Assembly: GCF_014653115.1 (NCBI RefSeq) | Contig: NZ_BNAD01000011.1 | Coordinates: forward strand, 1-64,000 | Origin: Nocardioides flavus (ex Wang et al. 2016) | Lineage (GTDB): Bacteria; Actinomycetota; Actinomycetes; Propionibacteriales; Nocardioidaceae | Reading direction: 5' to 3' | Length of the DNA: 64,000 nt | In this document: one piece after another, positions 61,836-64,000 of the stretch | Layout of the letters: each line of letters opens with the position of its first letter | Numbering within the stretch: the first letter of the stretch is position 1 | Program-made: the position numbers and the translations under genes | The notes under the pieces: model-generated | What the model saw: only the letters and a program-made list of their open reading frames with translations | What the model was told of the DNA's origin: nothing | Database searches by the model: none

Positions 61836-62444
61836 ATGAACTACTACATCCCCCAGTGGGAAGAGCGCACCTCCTACGGCTTCCGGCGGATCGACCCCTA
61901 CGCCAAGCTCTTCGAGGAGCGCATCATCTACCTCGGCACCCCGATCAGCGACGACGTGGCCAACGCGGTCATCGCCCAGCTGATGTGCCTGGAGACGATG
62001 AACCCCGACACCGACATCAGCATCTACATCAACAGCCCCGGCGGCTCGTTCACCGCGCTGACGGCGATCTACGACACGATGCGCTTCATCAAGCCCGACG
62101 TGCAGACGGTGTGCCTGGGCCAGGCGGCCTCGGCGGCGGCGATCCTGCTCGGCGCCGGCGCCAAGGGCAAGCGGATGGCGCTGCCCAACAGCCGCATCCT
62201 GATCCACCAGCCCTACACCGAGGGCACGTTCGGCCAGACCTCCGACATCGAGATCCAGGCCAACGAGATCCTGCGCATGCGCGAGCTCCTCGAGCGGATG
62301 ATCGCCGACTCCAGCGGCAAGGACATCGACCAGGTCAGCCGCGACATCGAGCGCGACAAGATCCTCACCGCCGAGCAGGCCGTCGAGTACGGCCTCATCG
62401 ACCAGGTGATCGAGTCGCGCAAGGGTGCCCCCGCCCTCACCTGA
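61836..62444 (+). CDS. clpP2: ATP-dependent Clp protease proteolytic subunit ClpP2
   Basis: The second ClpP subunit (202 residues). Catalytic S99 (LGQAASAAAILL), H124 (IHQPYTEG) and Asp near 172. YINSPGGSFTALTAIYDTM is the handle region. The extended N-terminus (NYYIPQWEERTSYGFRRIDP) is typical of actinobacterial ClpP2, whose face binds the unfoldase. It is coupled to clpP1 by a two-base gap. Confidence 0.96.
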   Translation: MNYYIPQWEERTSYGFRRIDPYAKLFEERIIYLGTPISDDVANAVIAQLMCLETMNPDTDISIYINSPGGSFTALTAIYDTMRFIKPDVQTVCLGQAASAAAILLGAGAKGKRMALPNSRILIHQPYTEGTFGQTSDIEIQANEILRMRELLERMIADSSGKDIDQVSRDIERDKILTAEQAVEYGLIDQVIESRKGAPALT

Positions 62445-62614
62445 CGAGGGTCGGCCGCAGGTCCGAGGCTCGAGAATGATGGCCGACGACATCCCGTGTC
62501 CGGCACCCGTCGGGGGCCGGCACGGGGTACCGTCGTACGGCCCACTGCAAGACAGCACAGCGCAAGGTGTGGAGTGCCGGGGCCCTTTCCCGGCGAAATT
62601 GGAGGACACGACTC
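62445..62614. other. clpP2-clpX intergenic region with hairpin
   Basis: CCCGTG-T-CCGGC at 62493-62504 pairs with GCCGG-CACGGG at 62516-62526 with one bulged T. The 170-base gap and this hairpin suggest a partial terminator or a separate clpX promoter. A strong site (ttggaggacac) precedes clpX. Confidence 0.5.
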
Positions 62615-63895
62615 GTGGCACGTATCGGTGACGGTGGCGACCTGCTCAAGTGCAACTTCTGCGGCAAGAGCCAGAAGCAGGTCAAGAAGCTCATCGCTGG
62701 CCCCAACGTCTACATCTGCGACGAGTGCATCGAGCTCTGCAACGAGATCATCGAGGAGGAGCTCGCCGAGGGCGCCGAGGTGAGCCTCGAGGAGCTCCCC
62801 AAGCCCCGCGAGATCTTCGAGTTCCTCAACTCCTACGTCATCGGCCAGGAGCACGCCAAGAAGTCCTTGGCCGTCGCGGTCTACAACCACTACAAGCGCG
62901 TCCAGGCGGGTCTGCAGCCGGTCACCGGCAAGGCCAAGGACGACGTCGTCGAGGTCGCGAAGTCCAACATCCTCGTCATCGGCCCCACGGGCTGCGGCAA
63001 GACCTACCTCGCCCAGACCCTCGCCCGGATGCTCAACGTCCCCTTCGCGATCGCGGACGCCACGGCGTTGACAGAGGCGGGCTACGTCGGCGAGGACGTC
63101 GAGAACATCCTCCTCAAGCTCATCCAGGCCGCCGACTACGACGTCAAGAAGGCCGAGACCGGCATCATCTACATCGACGAGATCGACAAGGTGGCCCGCA
63201 AGGCCGAGAACCCCTCGATCACGCGCGACGTGTCCGGCGAGGGCGTGCAGCAGGCGCTGCTCAAGATGCTGGAGGGCACCACCGCCTCGGTGCCGCCGCA
63301 GGGTGGTCGCAAGCACCCGCACCAGGAGTTCATCCAGATCGACACCACCAACATCCTGTTCATCGTGGGTGGTGCCTTCGCCGGGCTCGAGCAGATCATC
63401 GAGCAGCGCGTCGGCAAGAAGTCCCTCGGCTTCACCGCCGAGGTGCGTGGGGCCGCCGAGCGCGAGGCCGACGACCTGCTCGCGCAGGTCCGCCCCGAGG
63501 ACCTGACCAAGTTCGGGCTGATCCCCGAGTTCATCGGTCGCCTGCCGCTGATCGCCAGCGTGAGCAAGCTGGACCGCGAGGCGCTCGTGCAGATCCTCAC
63601 CGAGCCCCGCAACGCCTTGGTCAAGCAGTACCAGAAGCTCTTCGACCTCGACGGCGTCGAGCTCGAGTTCACCGACGACGCCATCGACGCCATCGCCGAG
63701 GCGGCGCTCGAGCGCGGCACGGGTGCCCGCGGCCTGCGCGCGATCATCGAGGAGGTCCTCCTCTACGTGATGTACGACGTGCCGTCGCGCGGTGACGTCG
63801 CCAAGGTGGTCGTGACGCGCGAGGTCGTCGAGGACGATGTCGCACCGACCCTGGTCCTGCGCGAGGCCGAGGGCCGGAAGAAGAAGTCCGCCTGA
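62615..63895 (+). CDS. clpX: ATP-dependent Clp protease ATP-binding subunit ClpX
   Basis: The AAA+ unfoldase of the ClpXP protease (426 residues). Zinc-binding domain C13, C16, C35, C38 (CNFC and CDEC). Walker A GPTGCGKT (123-130), pore loop GYVG in [13 protein letters not shown], Walker [13 protein letters not shown] loop [10 protein letters not shown], and the ClpP-docking loop SLGF where E. coli has IGF. GTG start at 62615. A terminator follows at 63943. It recognises tagged substrates such as ssrA proteins and works with ClpP1P2. Confidence 0.98.
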   Translation: MARIGDGGDLLKCNFCGKSQKQVKKLIAGPNVYICDECIELCNEIIEEELAEGAEVSLEELPKPREIFEFLNSYVIGQEHAKKSLAVAVYNHYKRVQAGLQPVTGKAKDDVVEVAKSNILVIGPTGCGKTYLAQTLARMLNVPFAIADATALTEAGYVGEDVENILLKLIQAADYDVKKAETGIIYIDEIDKVARKAENPSITRDVSGEGVQQALLKMLEGTTASVPPQGGRKHPHQEFIQIDTTNILFIVGGAFAGLEQIIEQRVGKKSLGFTAEVRGAAEREADDLLAQVRPEDLTKFGLIPEFIGRLPLIASVSKLDREALVQILTEPRNALVKQYQKLFDLDGVELEFTDDAIDAIAEAALERGTGARGLRAIIEEVLLYVMYDVPSRGDVAKVVVTREVVEDDVAPTLVLREAEGRKKKSA

Positions 63896-63942
63896 CCGAC
63901 TGGCCCTGTCTGACCATGGCGGTCTAGTCATTTCGGACTATT

Positions 63943-63978
63943 CCGGGCCATGGACGTGGGTTACGCGTCATGGCCCGG
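63943..63978 (+). terminator. Terminator after clpX
   Basis: CCGGGCCATG pairs with CATGGCCCGG and three further pairs follow with a bulged G; the loop is about 9 bases. It lies 48 bases past the clpX stop. Beyond it no further feature is seen in the last 22 bases. Confidence 0.7.
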
Positions 63979-64000
63979 GGAGACTGGCGTCTCGTCTGCA

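Overview
The window is 64 kb of very GC-rich DNA from an actinobacterium, most likely Nocardioides or a close relative in the Nocardioidaceae. The pointers are GTG/ATG starts with 1-4 bp overlaps, the chromosomal order tRNA-Gly, tRNA-Pro, tig, clpP1, clpP2, clpX, mycothiol-era proteins such as an Rv2466c homologue, a group II truncated haemoglobin, PadR, CsoR-family and SorC regulators, and a Nur-type nickel box. The species assignment is inference. The DNA is ordinary chromosome: no phage, insertion sequence, CRISPR array or replication origin is seen, and no gene-free stretch exceeds about 260 bases.

Layout. 0.1-5 kb: a secreted protein, an IclR regulator, rph-rdgB, and a PadR/HAAS-domain pair with a palindromic operator. 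5-9.2 kb: a bile-acid-symporter-family transporter, an unusual tRNA with a leucine anticodon, bcp, and a cbiMNQO-type ECF transporter preceded by a near-perfect Nur (nickel) box. 9.1-11.9 kb: small chaperone-like and membrane proteins, a flavin monooxygenase and an acyltransferase. 12-19 kb: a carbohydrate PTS operon (kinase, mannitol-type IICB, zinc dehydrogenase, IIA-IIB fusion, ascorbate-type IIC) behind a SorC regulator. 19-23 kb: tRNA-Lys, a PYROXD2-like oxidoreductase, a zinc alcohol dehydrogenase and a universal stress protein. 23-26.5 kb: a divergent reactive-sulfur island (TauE exporter, persulfide dioxygenase-rhodanese fusion, rhodanese; DUF302 protein, CstR-like repressor) with two operators in the shared promoter. 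26.6-31.9 kb: FUSC protein, tRNA-His, orn, a DsbA-like thioredoxin, an adenosine deaminase with a frameshift, a secreted protein, tRNA-Arg. 31.9-43.7 kb: a DAACS symporter, RlmC-like methyltransferase, Xaa-Pro peptidase, PrsW-family protease, two dynamin-like GTPases, ssb, ettA, marR. 43.7-59 kb: thiolase, hotdog thioesterase, glbO, mscS, pepN, mono-cysteine Rv2466c homologue, CPA2 antiporter, metG, LURP-like protein, esterase, rpiB, nei, PP2C phosphatase. 59-64 kb: tRNA-Gly, tRNA-Pro, tig and the Clp protease locus.

How the parts work together. Three clusters carry their own control logic visible in the DNA: the nickel-type ECF transporter (Nur box), the sulfur island (two identically spaced ATACCC-N4-GGGTAT sites beside a CsoR-family repressor lacking the copper histidine), and the PTS operon (a palindrome at its promoter beside a SorC regulator). 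tig, clpP1, clpP2 and clpX form the protein-quality-control block, with a candidate ClgR site before clpP1. The remaining genes are mostly housekeeping. The observations most worth checking are the PTS operon of unknown substrate, the nickel reassignment of cbiMNQO, the class-I tRNA with a leucine anticodon, the split adenosine deaminase, the CPFA active-site variant of the Rv2466c family, and several exact palindromic intergenic repeats.
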